Origin: Thalassotalea sp. ND16A
Lineage (GTDB): Bacteria; Pseudomonadota; Gammaproteobacteria; Enterobacterales; Alteromonadaceae
Length of the DNA stretch: 64,000 bases
Assembly (NCBI RefSeq): GCF_000764205.1
Contig: NZ_JQDZ01000018.1
Location: forward strand, 1 to 64,000
Direction: 5' to 3'
Below the pieces are notes generated by a model. That model ran no database searches and was not told where the DNA came from. It saw only the letters and a program-made list of their open reading frames with translations. Positions 9,969-19,042 of the stretch are shown here, in pieces (positions within the stretch are counted from its first letter, which is position 1; the number at the start of each line of letters is the position of its first letter). Position numbers and translations under genes: made by a program.

Positions 9969-10067
9969 ATAATTAAAGCCCACTGTAACATTAAATGTAG
10001 CAGTACAAGGACCACCAATAAAATAATCCCCCCCATATCTTGGACTGAACCCGCTACCGTATTCCCT
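9969..10067 (-). pseudogene. Possible C-terminal relic of a TonB-dependent receptor
   Basis: The minus strand reads YGSGFSPRYGGDYFIGG and then TATFNVTVGFNY, which resembles the last strand of TonB receptors (PRTATLSVTYxF). There is no stop at the expected end, and no other receptor sequence is recognisable nearby. It could be coincidence. Confidence 0.25.
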
Positions 10068-10070
10068 TTG

Positions 10071-10709
10071 GTGATGCCTCTAACTCAATCTTGGTTAAAC
10101 TTTATCTATTTCGTTGGTTTTTATTATCTCATTACATGTCCAGAATACATAAAAAAACCAAACTTATGTACCTAATAACGACTCATGCATGCCACCAAAG
10201 TTCGTTTTTGTTCGAAAAGCATCCATACATTTCACTTTGTCCCACGTTAACTTTTACTAAGCACTGCTTATTTTAACAAAGTAACTATTCACCTCACTTT
10301 TGCTGGCATTATTTTTTAGTAGAATAAATTATTTTGGTTAAGTTTCATTTCAACTGAATCAAGAAGATAACGTTGTCTATCCATTGATGAATTAGTGACG
10401 CATGTTCATCTGACTGAACTTGTTGAGCAAATCCCTGACGGGCCTCATTCTTTATAACATTGGTATCAGTAGCATTCATACTGATAGTTCATTACTCGAT
10501 TTTGACTATCGGGAAGTGAGAATAGCGCAAGTAGTCACTTGCTAAGTTCATAATATCGGCATCTAGCGAATAGCAATGTCATTAATCAATTGATCACCAG
10601 TAAAAGGTATTAAACTTTTTTGTTTACAAGAAAAATTGTAGTTCCATAATTCACTTTTTAACTATCCAACAAACTTAAACAATGACAGAAATATTTGTTT
10701 TTGTTTTAT
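10071..10709. other. Gene-free region (decayed)
   Basis: About 640 bp without a supportable gene. A short minus-strand reading at about 10348-10475 (containing NEARQGFAQQVQSDEHASL and ending IQLK) looks protein-like but matches nothing I recognise. The rest is AT-rich and probably decayed coding sequence. Confidence 0.4.
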
Positions 10710-10727
10710 TATATTCGAAAACGAACC
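10710..10727 (+). promoter_or_regulatory. GlpR-like operator upstream of the glpD relic
   Basis: TATATTCGAAAACGAACC matches the E. coli GlpR consensus WATKYTCGWWAMCGAWMW at all but two positions. It lies about 100 bp before the glpD start, which is where GlpR represses glpD in enterobacteria. It is a surviving control element on a dead gene. Confidence 0.6.
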
Positions 10728-10827
10728 CTGTAATTGTGAGAATTCAGTATACTAAGTAATCAAATAATACTAGATATGCGTTTAAAAACCGCTTCGAAGT
10801 CGTTATCACGGCAGCAGACAAGTAGTG

Positions 10828-11259
10828 ATGAGCACTAAACAATACATTCACGATGTGCTAATTATAGGTGGAGTTATCAATGGTGTGGGTATAGCTTTAG
10901 ACGCCGTTTGCCGTGGACTTAAAGTAACTCTTTGCGAAATGAACGATCTAGCATCGGCCACTTCTTCTAATCGCAGTAAATCAATTTATCGAGGTCTTCG
11001 TTTCAGGTTACAACATCAACCTCATTTACGTCCCGCCTGGATGATACTAGCAGGACTTTTCTTATATGATCAGCTGAGCAAGGGCATTACTTTACCAGGC
11101 TCAAAAGGGATAAAATTTCCCGAAAATAGTCCCTTGGTAAATTCAATCAGTAAAGGTTTCGAATATTCAGATGCTTGGGTTGACGACGTCAGACTAGCAG
11201 TTTCAAACGCTATGCCCCCGGGCAACAGGTGCTCTGATAAAAACCTGAGTTCAGCTTAA
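10828..11259 (+). pseudogene. glpD: Glycerol-3-phosphate dehydrogenase (glpD) relic
   Basis: The translation follows aerobic GlpD from its N-terminus: DVLIIGGVINGVGIALDA (FAD loop, with the third Gly of GGG changed to Val), SATSSNRSKSIYRGLR, FRLQHQPHLRPAWM, SLPGSKG-like TLPGSKGIKF, and GFEYSDAWVDDVRL. About 30 residues that normally lie between GGLR and FRLPHRPHLRPAW are missing in frame. Near 11215 a frameshift follows (ATGALIKT is readable in another frame), and then the gene stops. A normal GlpD is about 500 residues; only about 140 codons remain. The next 250 bp, to the neighbouring gene, hold nothing recognisable. Confidence 0.88.
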
Positions 11260-11510
11260 GTACTGTATTTTTCTAAACAGTCATCAATCCAAATTCACTA
11301 GGGAATAGCTTAATACGTGGCTTTTGTTTTTTAAACAATAGCCACTATGCCTGATATTAAATTGAGTATAACCCTGTTTCACTACGATGCCGACCATGCT
11401 CTAACTGAGCTATATTTTTTAACTGACCATTTATCGTTTCAATGATGTACCTCATTGATAGCATTGCTTTTGGTTGTCGGGCAACGTCAGAAACGGAGTT
11501 ACCACAGATG

Positions 11511-12845
11511 TTATTTCGAGACTTTAACCGCGGGCCTTTTAATGTGTCTCATAGCGAACCGCAGCAATAACCAAGTTAGGCATAAAATCATTGGTACTGC
11601 GAAGCCTTTGACTAGAATTTTATTCAGATCAAAACCTGAAATATTCACGGCGTCAAGCATATAGTCGAGCAAGCCTATCAAGTAATAAGCCATTGCCGCA
11701 ATAGAGACACCTTCAACCATTTGCTGTAAACGCAATTGCACTTTACCGCGCTGATTAATCGCAGACAATAATTGTTGATTTTGCTGCTCTATCGTTAAGT
11801 CCACACGCGTTCTGAGTAAGCTGCTTGCACGCGCAATACGAAGGGTTAGCCCTTCCAGACGAATAGACAATGCCTGACAGGTGCGAATGCCAGGGCTTAA
11901 TCGCCTAGTAACGAATTCATTGATCCGTTCAATCCCTTCGATATCGGTTTCTTTTAATTGTTCAAGTCGCGAACAAACCAGTTCGTAATAAGCGTTTGTT
12001 GCGCTAAAACGATAACTAATATCGGAAATAAGTTGCTCGGTTTTTCCGGCCAAATCGGAAAGTTTATCGAGCATTTCACTGTCATTTTTCTCACAAAAAC
12101 CTGCCATCTTTTGATTGATATCTACTAAATCAAGTTCCATTTTAGTCACTTTAGGTGATAAAGAGCGAGCAATTGGCAAACTAAGCAATGCCATCATTTG
12201 ATAGGTTTCTATTTCTAACATTCGCTGTATTAACCGACCCGCTTGGCATCTGTTTAGCATGTTACTTTGAATAATAATACGTCCAAAACCATCACTGTGC
12301 AGTCTGAATGAGGCATAAACATTTGCTCGATTATCAGCAACATTACTACCAAGTACTTGATGACCTTCAAATGCGTGATATAGATCTTGTTCCGGCAGTT
12401 TTTCTGGGATAATAACCAGATTCACCGCACTGACCAGTTCACCAACAATGTTGTCAAACCACTCTTGGGGCACGTACTCTATCGAATAGCCATCAAATAA
12501 CTGCTTCCCTAAACCCTTGCGAATAAAGCTATAACTTGAAAATTCCAGATGGCGTTCCCAACGCAATTCAAAGCCACCAAAATCTTGATAATAGCAACTT
12601 GCCTCAATACAGGGAGGATTAACATTGTAGCGCTCACACAAAGAATATAGCTGTTGATACTCTTGCTCTCGCTGCTTTTCAGTCAAACGTACTGCCATAT
12701 GTGCGATTGAGGTAGGTACACTTACTTGTGGCGACGGTCTGTTATGCAACTCTTGCGATATTTGCTGTCGTAACGACGATACGGTAATACGTGGTAGGTC
12801 AGCATGAGTGGGATAATTTGATTCTGTAGGACAAATAACGGTCAC
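11511..12845 (-). CDS. DUF3422 family membrane protein
   Basis: A 444-residue protein of a conserved proteobacterial family of unknown function. Family hallmarks are the N-terminal LHNRPSPQVSVPTSIAHMA and FGGFELRWERHLEFSSYSFI. A long alpha-helical middle follows, with coiled-coil character around residues 215-370 (LIQRMLEIETYQMMALLSLP, LSDLAGKTEQLISDI, RLSPGIRTCQALSIRLEGL). Two C-terminal membrane helices (AMAYYLIGLLDYML and VKGFAVPMILCLTWLLLRFA) anchor it in the inner membrane, with a basic cytoplasmic tail. It stands alone, transcribed leftward toward the glpD relic. No role can be assigned. Confidence 0.85.
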   Translation of the reverse strand: MTVICPTESNYPTHADLPRITVSSLRQQISQELHNRPSPQVSVPTSIAHMAVRLTEKQREQEYQQLYSLCERYNVNPPCIEASCYYQDFGGFELRWERHLEFSSYSFIRKGLGKQLFDGYSIEYVPQEWFDNIVGELVSAVNLVIIPEKLPEQDLYHAFEGHQVLGSNVADNRANVYASFRLHSDGFGRIIIQSNMLNRCQAGRLIQRMLEIETYQMMALLSLPIARSLSPKVTKMELDLVDINQKMAGFCEKNDSEMLDKLSDLAGKTEQLISDISYRFSATNAYYELVCSRLEQLKETDIEGIERINEFVTRRLSPGIRTCQALSIRLEGLTLRIARASSLLRTRVDLTIEQQNQQLLSAINQRGKVQLRLQQMVEGVSIAAMAYYLIGLLDYMLDAVNISGFDLNKILVKGFAVPMILCLTWLLLRFAMRHIKRPAVKVSK

Positions 12846-13506
12846 TGGTTCACTCCAATATATTAATCAATGTGCTGGCAAGTAAATTGGGAAACTTAAC
12901 GTTGCATCAATCAGCTGCTGCCTGCGTAATGGTTTCATACCTATTTTCGGTATTTTTGACCTTCCCCTCTTGTTAATTGAATGCTCAATTAACAGCAACG
13001 GTAATGGTTAGGAATCAAGCTGTCAAGCATGTGAACCTGGGGGTTAAAGCAGAGAATTTCCTGTCATAATTTGATTTAAAACAGACGAAAATGGTTAGCA
13101 ATTTAACTAGTGCACGAATTAAATTTGATCTTCATTCATTTATAATCAAACGAAAACTTGCTTATTTTTTGATTGAATTTGAACATTCGCCGCTATTGAT
13201 AAGAATATTGTCGGCACTAGTTAAGTTATAATTGACTGCTCACCTTTAACTATTTTTTTGTTGAATCGATTTTCAGGGCTAGCAGGCACACTGCACTGTG
13301 TCCTTAGCAGCCCAGAAAGCCGATTTTTTAACATAAAAAAAATGAATTAAATTTAAAATAATTCATTTATCGACCCGAAATGAGTAAAAACCATGCAAAC
13401 TTTTGGGTTATTTACGCTCAGCTGTAGCGACAAAACAGTGTAAATTTTGATTCATTTAGGAGGTTACGGGAGATTTGGCGTCGGCTGTGCGTCATAAAAG
13501 GGTTAA
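12846..13506. other. Intergenic region with several hairpins
   Basis: No gene. Visible structures are a perfect 10-bp palindromic stem at 12971-12994 (TGTTAATTGA, loop ATGC) upstream of the DUF3422 gene; an 11-bp inverted repeat TTAACTAGTGC at 13103-13113 and 13214-13224; and a GC-rich imperfect hairpin around 13276-13313 followed by a T-run, which may be a terminator. The 100-bp-spaced repeat is not beyond chance for a window of this size. Confidence 0.5.
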
Positions 13507-13617
13507 TTAATCGGCGAATATAGCTCGACCTATCGCCTCTAAGTGAGCGCGTATGGCTGGGCCAAAGGTGCTGTCCCCTGGACGTACAGCAGCCATGTCA
13601 ACTCTGGTTATTAACGG
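13507..13617 (-). pseudogene. Truncated ETF beta-subunit relic
   Basis: The minus strand reads LPLITRVDMAAV, then STFGPAIRAHLEAIGRAIFA and a stop. This parallels LPFVASVDMAAALP, SAFGPAMRGQFEATLGGIFA in the intact ETF-beta gene about 1.6 kb away. Only about 36 codons survive, and they overlap the 3' end of the MFS gene in a different frame. The sequence is diverged (not a recent duplication), so it is likely a remnant of a second betaine-type ETF gene whose body was deleted. Confidence 0.75.
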
Positions 13618-14806
13618 TAATTGAGCGACTACTAACGATCCCAGAGCTCGCACGCATCATGATTAAAGTTAGCAACACCATTAACGATACCGTAACGGTC
13701 ACGATGAGATAAACAAGCTCCAGTGAACCGGTGGTGTCACGAATATATCCGGCTAACAGATTACCCACAGTCCCGCCTAAACCGGAAGTCACCATGCAGA
13801 TAATGCTAATTTGCATGGTGGCAGTGGAAGAGAAAGATTGCCGAACCCAGCCAGCCAAAATGCCCCAGACAGGAAAGTACATCAGTCCGTAACCGAAGCC
13901 AGCTAAAGCGGCAAATTGGCTCGGATCATAAACAAAGGCCATTAAGCTAAGGGCTAAACCGCTGAAGATGATCATTAATGCCATGCCATGGCTGGTACGA
14001 TCGGCAATCCACCCGGCAATGAAGCCGGCGAACATGCCGGTCACGCCAACGATGGTCCAGGCATAACCGCCTACGGCGGCGGGCAATTGTAATTCATTCA
14101 AGTAGGTATTAAGCCAGTTGGCAAATGGCATGGTGGAAAAACCGAGCAAAAAGCAGACGGTGCAGGCAAATAGTGCGGTACGTTCCTGCATAATGGTGCG
14201 CAGTAGTTTTGATACTGGGATCATCGCTTGTTCAGAGATCGCTTGAGTTGCTGACTGGCGGTTCAATTTAGCGAGTAAGCGCCAGGTAAGGCCAAGGACT
14301 GTCATGCCGATAAGTGCCGCAATCTGCCAACTACTTTGCCAACCAAACGCGGGGACTACCAGTAAAATAAGTAAACCGTTTAGCCCATAGCCCCAAGCAG
14401 TACCACTTGAGGCAAAAGACAATTTAGTTGAACATTGCTCTGGTTTAGTGCTGCGACTGACGATCTCTACAATGGCGCCCCAGCTAATCGCCGCACTGGC
14501 GGCTAACAAAACCAGCACCGCAGTAATGATCATCGGATCTTGTAATTGTGACATGCTAAATAGCAATACGGTGCTGACAGTGCCAGTGACTAACACCAGT
14601 CGTGCGGAACAAATTTTATTGCCAATAAAGCCAAGTAACAAGGCTCCAGTAATATATGACAATTGGGTGAGAGCAGCAATAGCGGCTAAATGCCAGTTTG
14701 TGATGGCGATAGAATCACGCATCATCGGTACTAAAGCCGCGAAGAGGAACACCCCAAACCCGTGGCTGACAACCTGATTCAAGCCAAAAACAGCAGCAAC
14801 TCGCAA
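13598..14806 (-). CDS. MFS transporter at the end of the dgc/etf cluster
   Basis: A 402-residue major-facilitator protein with about 12 hydrophobic helices, and GWIADRTSHG in the loop between helices 6 and 7-8 resembling the MFS loop signature. The likely start is TTG at 14806, preceded by GGAG at a good distance; no better ATG exists upstream. It lies about 180 bp downstream of etfB in the same direction, behind a strong hairpin, so it may be co-transcribed weakly and could move a betaine breakdown product or amino acid. Substrate unknown. Its last codons run into ETF-beta relic sequence in another frame, so the natural C-terminus may have been replaced by a deletion. Confidence 0.75.
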   Translation of the reverse strand: MRVAAVFGLNQVVSHGFGVFLFAALVPMMRDSIAITNWHLAAIAALTQLSYITGALLLGFIGNKICSARLVLVTGTVSTVLLFSMSQLQDPMIITAVLVLLAASAAISWGAIVEIVSRSTKPEQCSTKLSFASSGTAWGYGLNGLLILLVVPAFGWQSSWQIAALIGMTVLGLTWRLLAKLNRQSATQAISEQAMIPVSKLLRTIMQERTALFACTVCFLLGFSTMPFANWLNTYLNELQLPAAVGGYAWTIVGVTGMFAGFIAGWIADRTSHGMALMIIFSGLALSLMAFVYDPSQFAALAGFGYGLMYFPVWGILAGWVRQSFSSTATMQISIICMVTSGLGGTVGNLLAGYIRDTTGSLELVYLIVTVTVSLMVLLTLIMMRASSGIVSSRSITVNNQS

Positions 14807-14924
14807 AATATATTCTCCAACTTAATTCTTATATCATAAATATTAAAAGTTTTTCATGGGATGGTTTGGGAAGATATGAAAAATTTGCAATTGATTTTCG
14901 CTCAACGTCCAGAGGGCAGATAAG

Positions 14925-14962
14925 TTTACAGCGTTAAACACAACTGTGTTTAACGCTGTAAA
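14925..14962 (-). terminator. Perfect 18-bp hairpin downstream of etfB
   Basis: TTTACAGCGTTAAACACA pairs perfectly with TGTGTTTAACGCTGTAAA, with only AC between. There is no U-run on the minus-strand side, so it is more likely an mRNA-stabilising or partial-termination structure between etfB and the MFS gene than a classical terminator. Confidence 0.6.
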
Positions 14963-14988
14963 TCAGCTTGAAATTTTAAAACATAGTT

Positions 14989-15780
14989 TTAAACAAGTCC
15001 TTCTTCCACCAGCAAATCTAGGATCGCTTGTGCTGATTCTTCTACGCCATGTACCACTTTACCACCGCCGCCAGAGGCTTTGGCAGTAGCCGCTTTAAAG
15101 CGATCAGCCGCGGTTTTCGCCTTGACTATTTTAAGCCGTTTCGGCCGTTTTTTGGCGTCAGTTGTTTGCCATAACGGCGACTCTTGATCGGCGAAGATAC
15201 CACCAAGTGTTGCTTCAAACTGTCCACGCATCGCCGGGCCAAAGGCACTTTGCCTTGGCAGAGCTGCGGCCATGTCGACACTGGCGACAAAGGGTAAATC
15301 CACTTTCAACTTCCGGCGCTGGCCACGCGGCAAGGCTTGTAACACTTCCGCCTGTTTATTGACTTCATCGACAGATAAAATATCGGTAACTGAGGTGACC
15401 ATTGCCATGCCAAGCTGTTCTGCCAGTAAATAAGGCAGCATGCCGGACGACTCGCCACTTTCGGCCCGTACACCGGTCAAAATAATATCTGAATTTTGCT
15501 GTTTTAAATGTTCAGCAAGAACCAAAATAGCGTCTGCTTGCTCTGGCATTTCTAACAAATTTATCTCCGCAAGCCCCATGCCCAGGTAACTGCGCAATGC
15601 CGTTTGCTGTCTTGGATCGTCAGAAACCTGACCAGCGTGCAAGGTTTGCAAATTATTGCCGACCAGTTTGAGACCCAATTCTATCGCTCTCGCGTCTTGC
15701 TCGGCACGTCTTGGTCGACGCGAGGTTGGATGTTCGCCGATAGAAACCAGCGATATCACCGACAAGTTATCATTGCTCAT
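14989..15780 (-). CDS. etfB: Electron transfer flavoprotein, beta-subunit family (dimethylglycine pathway)
   Basis: A 263-residue ETF small subunit from ATG 15780, which has a GAAGGGG ribosome site and overlaps the etfA stop by 11 bp; an upstream in-frame ATG at 15819 lies inside etfA and is less likely. Landmarks are AEQDARAIELGLKLVG near the N-terminus, a middle domain with LPYLLAEQLGMAMVTSVTDI, and LPFVASVDMAAALP, typical of ETF-beta nucleotide binding. With EtfA it would accept electrons from the DgcA/DgcB dimethylglycine demethylation machinery and pass them to the quinone pool. Gene order (dipeptidase, DUF5943, dgcA, dgcB, etfA, etfB) is the same as in Pseudomonas aeruginosa. Confidence 0.88.
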   Translation of the reverse strand: MSNDNLSVISLVSIGEHPTSRRPRRAEQDARAIELGLKLVGNNLQTLHAGQVSDDPRQQTALRSYLGMGLAEINLLEMPEQADAILVLAEHLKQQNSDIILTGVRAESGESSGMLPYLLAEQLGMAMVTSVTDILSVDEVNKQAEVLQALPRGQRRKLKVDLPFVASVDMAAALPRQSAFGPAMRGQFEATLGGIFADQESPLWQTTDAKKRPKRLKIVKAKTAADRFKAATAKASGGGGKVVHGVEESAQAILDLLVEEGLV

Positions 15781-17008
15781 TTGTCGCCCCTTCATTAATG
15801 GTTTGTTTTCTGTGCTCAACCAGTTCTACCAATCGAGTTAATATTTCAGTACTGTCACCAATGGCACTTAAGTCGGCACGTTTGACCATGTCACAACCCT
15901 CATCAGTATTGATCGCCACAACTTTGTCACATGGAGCAATACCTTGCATGTGCTGGATAGCGCCAGATATACCAACCGCAATATAAACCTGTGCGGTCAC
16001 CCAGGTACCCGTTGCGCCCACCTGTCGCTCACGTGGCATATTGCCATCGTCGACCGCGACCCGGCTCGCACCTTCAGTCGCCCCCAACACACTCGCGGTG
16101 TGATGAAATTGTGGCCAGTCGTTAATACCATTACCACCGGAGAGAATAAAACCAGCCTCTGCCAGCGGAATAGCATTGGGATCAACACTAATGTTGCCGT
16201 GATCAAACAATTTACCGTCAGCGAATTGGCTTGACTGTTGTGGCATTAATATACTTTCATGTCGCGTTTCACTGATTGGTTCACAACACTCTTCCATCAC
16301 CAGCAACAGCTTGCTTAACGGTCGGGTAATATCACTCTTACCAGCACTGCCTCGACAAATAACGGTGTCGTCATTTAATTTCCATACCCCACAAGCAGGT
16401 CGCAGCTCTAATGCAGCTGCCAAGCGACGGCCTAAATCGCCGCCACCATTAATGCTATCCGGCAACAGGATATGTTGCGGCACCAACTCAGCAATAATGC
16501 CTTGCAGATCATTACATCGTTGCTCAGGGTTATAACTGGCATATTGCTGCCCGTCGAGATGGATCAGGCGATCAACACCAGTTTTATCCAACGAGTCATC
16601 TTTTAGCTCACCAAAGGCAATGGCGACGACTGCGCCACCGCCATTGTTGCGATTCGCCAATTGTTGTGCCAGACCTAGGGTGTCTTTGTCATGGCCATTC
16701 AAACGCCCGGATACCAGGTCAAGCACTACGACAATATAAAATGCTGGCTCAGCGACTTGATGCAACGGCAATACCACTTCGCGCGCTGCAGCTGTACGGC
16801 GAGTGCTTTGGCCAGTATCATTAGATGCCCCTGAGCGGTCGATGCGTTTCAGGCCATTGGGACCAATAAAACCAATGATATGCGGGTTTTTACGCAGTAA
16901 TCCTGTTGGTCCGAATACCGGCCCACTATCCAGAGTTTGATGCAGTGGATGCAGACGATTACGCGCTATCCACTCTGCTCTTGGGTCACGGCGGAATAAT
17001 TCACTCAT
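15770..17008 (-). CDS. etfA: Electron transfer flavoprotein, alpha-subunit family (dimethylglycine pathway)
   Basis: A 412-residue ETF large subunit. The C-terminal FAD-binding domain is clear: SGGNGINDWPQFHH, LGATEGASRVAVDDG, ATGTWVTAQVYIAVGISGAI and KVVAINTDEGCDMVKRADLS. The N-terminal part (FYIVVVLDLVSGRLN, LAQQLANRNNGGGAVVAIAF, HILLPDSINGGGDLGRRLAA) carries the usual Rossmann-like domain, preceded by about 90 extra residues. Start and stop overlap with dgcB (ATGA) and etfB mark a translationally coupled operon. It is longer than housekeeping EtfA (about 310), as expected for the betaine-pathway type. Confidence 0.88.
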   Translation of the reverse strand: MSELFRRDPRAEWIARNRLHPLHQTLDSGPVFGPTGLLRKNPHIIGFIGPNGLKRIDRSGASNDTGQSTRRTAAAREVVLPLHQVAEPAFYIVVVLDLVSGRLNGHDKDTLGLAQQLANRNNGGGAVVAIAFGELKDDSLDKTGVDRLIHLDGQQYASYNPEQRCNDLQGIIAELVPQHILLPDSINGGGDLGRRLAAALELRPACGVWKLNDDTVICRGSAGKSDITRPLSKLLLVMEECCEPISETRHESILMPQQSSQFADGKLFDHGNISVDPNAIPLAEAGFILSGGNGINDWPQFHHTASVLGATEGASRVAVDDGNMPRERQVGATGTWVTAQVYIAVGISGAIQHMQGIAPCDKVVAINTDEGCDMVKRADLSAIGDSTEILTRLVELVEHRKQTINEGATNEQ

Positions 17009-18966
17009 GATCCACCTCCAACTTGGTCTGCAACCACACCTTCACCCGTGCTTTCAATGAGCGCATCCAGCATTAATTCGGCAATGTCTTTCACTTCCGG
17101 CCTTGGTTCAACCACGCCCTCTAACATCAAATTACACTGCGGACAGGCGACGGCGACAATCTCAGCCTTGGTCTCGGTGACATCCGCCATGCGCATGTCT
17201 GGAATACGTTGCTCGCCCGGAATGTCGGTAACCGGTGCACCACCACCACCGCCACAACAACGAGCGGTTGATTTACTGCGCTGCATTTCTTTTATTTTGA
17301 CCCCCATGCTCTCTAACAAGAAACGCGGAGCGTCATATTCACCGTTATAACGACCTAAATAACAAGGATCGTGATAAGTCAGCGCCAGTTCTTTGCTATT
17401 GTCTAGCTTAAGTTTCTGTTGGTTAACCAGCTCGGCAAAGAATCCGGTGTGATGCAATACGTTATAGTTGCCACCAAGCTCGCCATATTCATTCTTAAGA
17501 CAATGAAAGGCATGCGGGTCGGCAGTCACTATGGTATTAAAATTGTATTGATTCATTGTTTCGATATTGCTGTTCGCCAGACGCTGAAAATTGGCTTCAT
17601 CACCCAAGCGTCTTGCCAGGTCACCACTGTCACATTCGGCATCACCCAATACGGCAAAGTCGACATTGGCGGCGCGCAGTAATTTAATAATGGCCCGCAA
17701 TGTGCGTTGGTTGCGCATATCAAAAGCCGCGTCACCAATCCATAACAGTACGTCAGCCTGAGTGACTTCTTGTTTATCCGCATTATGACCAAACACAGTA
17801 AGGTTTTGATCCGCCGCCCAGTTCATCCGGGTATTCGGTGCATAACCGTTGGGGTTATCGGTCGCGCTCAGGTTTTCTAGAATTTCGTTGCCCTTGCCCG
17901 GGGTTTGCCCTTTCTCCAACGTTTCAAAACGGCGCATATCGACAATCGCATCAACGTGTTCAATCATCATTGGACAGGCTTCAACACAAGCTCGACAAGT
18001 GGTACACGACCACAAGGTTTCGCTCTCTACCAGGATGTTGACGATAGGAATGATCGCCCCGCCTTTATGGGTGCCAACTTTAATGCCCGGATACGGGCTG
18101 CCAGCAAATTTTGCGTCATCGCCGCCGGCCATGCCAATCACCATATCCTGGATCAGCTTCTTCGGGTTTAACGGTTGCCCTGCGGCAAATGCCGGACAGT
18201 TGTTTTCACAGCGGCCACATTCAACACAAGCATCGAAACTTAATAGCTGATTCCACTTAAAGTCGACCGGCTTTTCTACGCCAAGTTTATTCGCGGTTAA
18301 ATCTATCGCTTTTAGGCCGGTTGACTGACCGTCGCCAAATCGGTCCTGGCGTCGATGTAAGCCCAAATGTAAAGCACCAGCAAAGGCGTGTTTCATCGGT
18401 CCGCCCCAGGTCATGCCAAAAAACATTTCGCCAATGCCCCAGATAATGCCAATCACTAACAGCAGTGCTAATAACCAACCACCGGTGTCACTTGGCAATA
18501 TTCCCGTTGCCGGTAAGGTGAGGATAAAAAAACTCAATGAAAACACCATCAAGCTTTTTGGTAATCGTTGCCATTTACCCAAAGATAAATTAGGTGGCGG
18601 GTTACGGCGCCTTATCATGACAAAGATGCTGCCAACAAACATTAACAACGATGAGCCGAGTAATGCCCAGGTCAATAGCTGCAGCTGTAGCTGAAATACA
18701 TAAAGCAATACGATTAATATCGCCGACAACACAAAACCACCCGCTGTCGCGACGTGGGTATTGGACATATATTTATCACGGGCAACCACATGATGTAAGT
18801 CAACCAGGTAGCGGCGCGGGATCTGCAATAAACCACGCCAATGTACCGTTGATGATTGTCCCTGTGACCACAACAACACACGTTTAACTGCACCGATTAA
18901 CGTCAGCAACAAGGCTGCTGATATGAGGGTAAACAGAAATTGGGAAAGAAATTCCGATGATGACAT
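17005..18966 (-). CDS. dgcB: Dimethylglycine catabolism iron-sulfur membrane protein
   Basis: A 653-residue protein. The N-terminal ~190 residues hold about five membrane helices (LISAALLLTLIGAVKRVLL, FVLSAILIVLLYVFQL, LLALLLVIGIIWGIGEMFF). Two 4Fe-4S clusters of bacterial ferredoxin type follow (CVECGRCENNCPAF and CTTCRACVEACPM), then cysteine-rich CCG domains (HDPCYLGRYNGEYDAPR, CCGGGGG, CPQCNLMLEG). This is the heterodisulfide-reductase-D-like architecture of DgcB, which with DgcA is required for dimethylglycine breakdown and probably carries electrons to the membrane. It overlaps etfA by 4 bp. A perfect hairpin separates it from dgcA. Confidence 0.9.
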   Translation of the reverse strand: MSSSEFLSQFLFTLISAALLLTLIGAVKRVLLWSQGQSSTVHWRGLLQIPRRYLVDLHHVVARDKYMSNTHVATAGGFVLSAILIVLLYVFQLQLQLLTWALLGSSLLMFVGSIFVMIRRRNPPPNLSLGKWQRLPKSLMVFSLSFFILTLPATGILPSDTGGWLLALLLVIGIIWGIGEMFFGMTWGGPMKHAFAGALHLGLHRRQDRFGDGQSTGLKAIDLTANKLGVEKPVDFKWNQLLSFDACVECGRCENNCPAFAAGQPLNPKKLIQDMVIGMAGGDDAKFAGSPYPGIKVGTHKGGAIIPIVNILVESETLWSCTTCRACVEACPMMIEHVDAIVDMRRFETLEKGQTPGKGNEILENLSATDNPNGYAPNTRMNWAADQNLTVFGHNADKQEVTQADVLLWIGDAAFDMRNQRTLRAIIKLLRAANVDFAVLGDAECDSGDLARRLGDEANFQRLANSNIETMNQYNFNTIVTADPHAFHCLKNEYGELGGNYNVLHHTGFFAELVNQQKLKLDNSKELALTYHDPCYLGRYNGEYDAPRFLLESMGVKIKEMQRSKSTARCCGGGGGAPVTDIPGEQRIPDMRMADVTETKAEIVAVACPQCNLMLEGVVEPRPEVKDIAELMLDALIESTGEGVVADQVGGGS

Positions 18967-18993
18967 AACAATACCTATTAATTATCCTAGGCA

Positions 18994-19020
18994 TATACCA
19001 CCGCACAGAGCGGTGGTATA
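18994..19020 (-). other. Intercistronic hairpin between dgcA and dgcB
   Basis: TATACCACCGC pairs perfectly with GCGGTGGTATA (11 bp, 5-nt loop), with no U-tract. It may protect or process the dgcA transcript and set the dgcA:dgcB ratio. Role inferred. Confidence 0.65.
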
Positions 19021-19042
19021 CAATCTAAAAGCTGTTGGGACT

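Noticed and set aside
9961-10070. 10-bp inverted repeat CAAAGGGAAT/ATTCCCTTTG
   Set aside because: Not beyond chance at this spacing, and one arm overlaps possible relic coding sequence.
13103-13224. 11-bp inverted repeat TTAACTAGTGC bounding 122 bp, MITE-like
   Set aside because: About two such repeats within 150 bp are expected by chance in a window this size; no target duplication or second copy seen.
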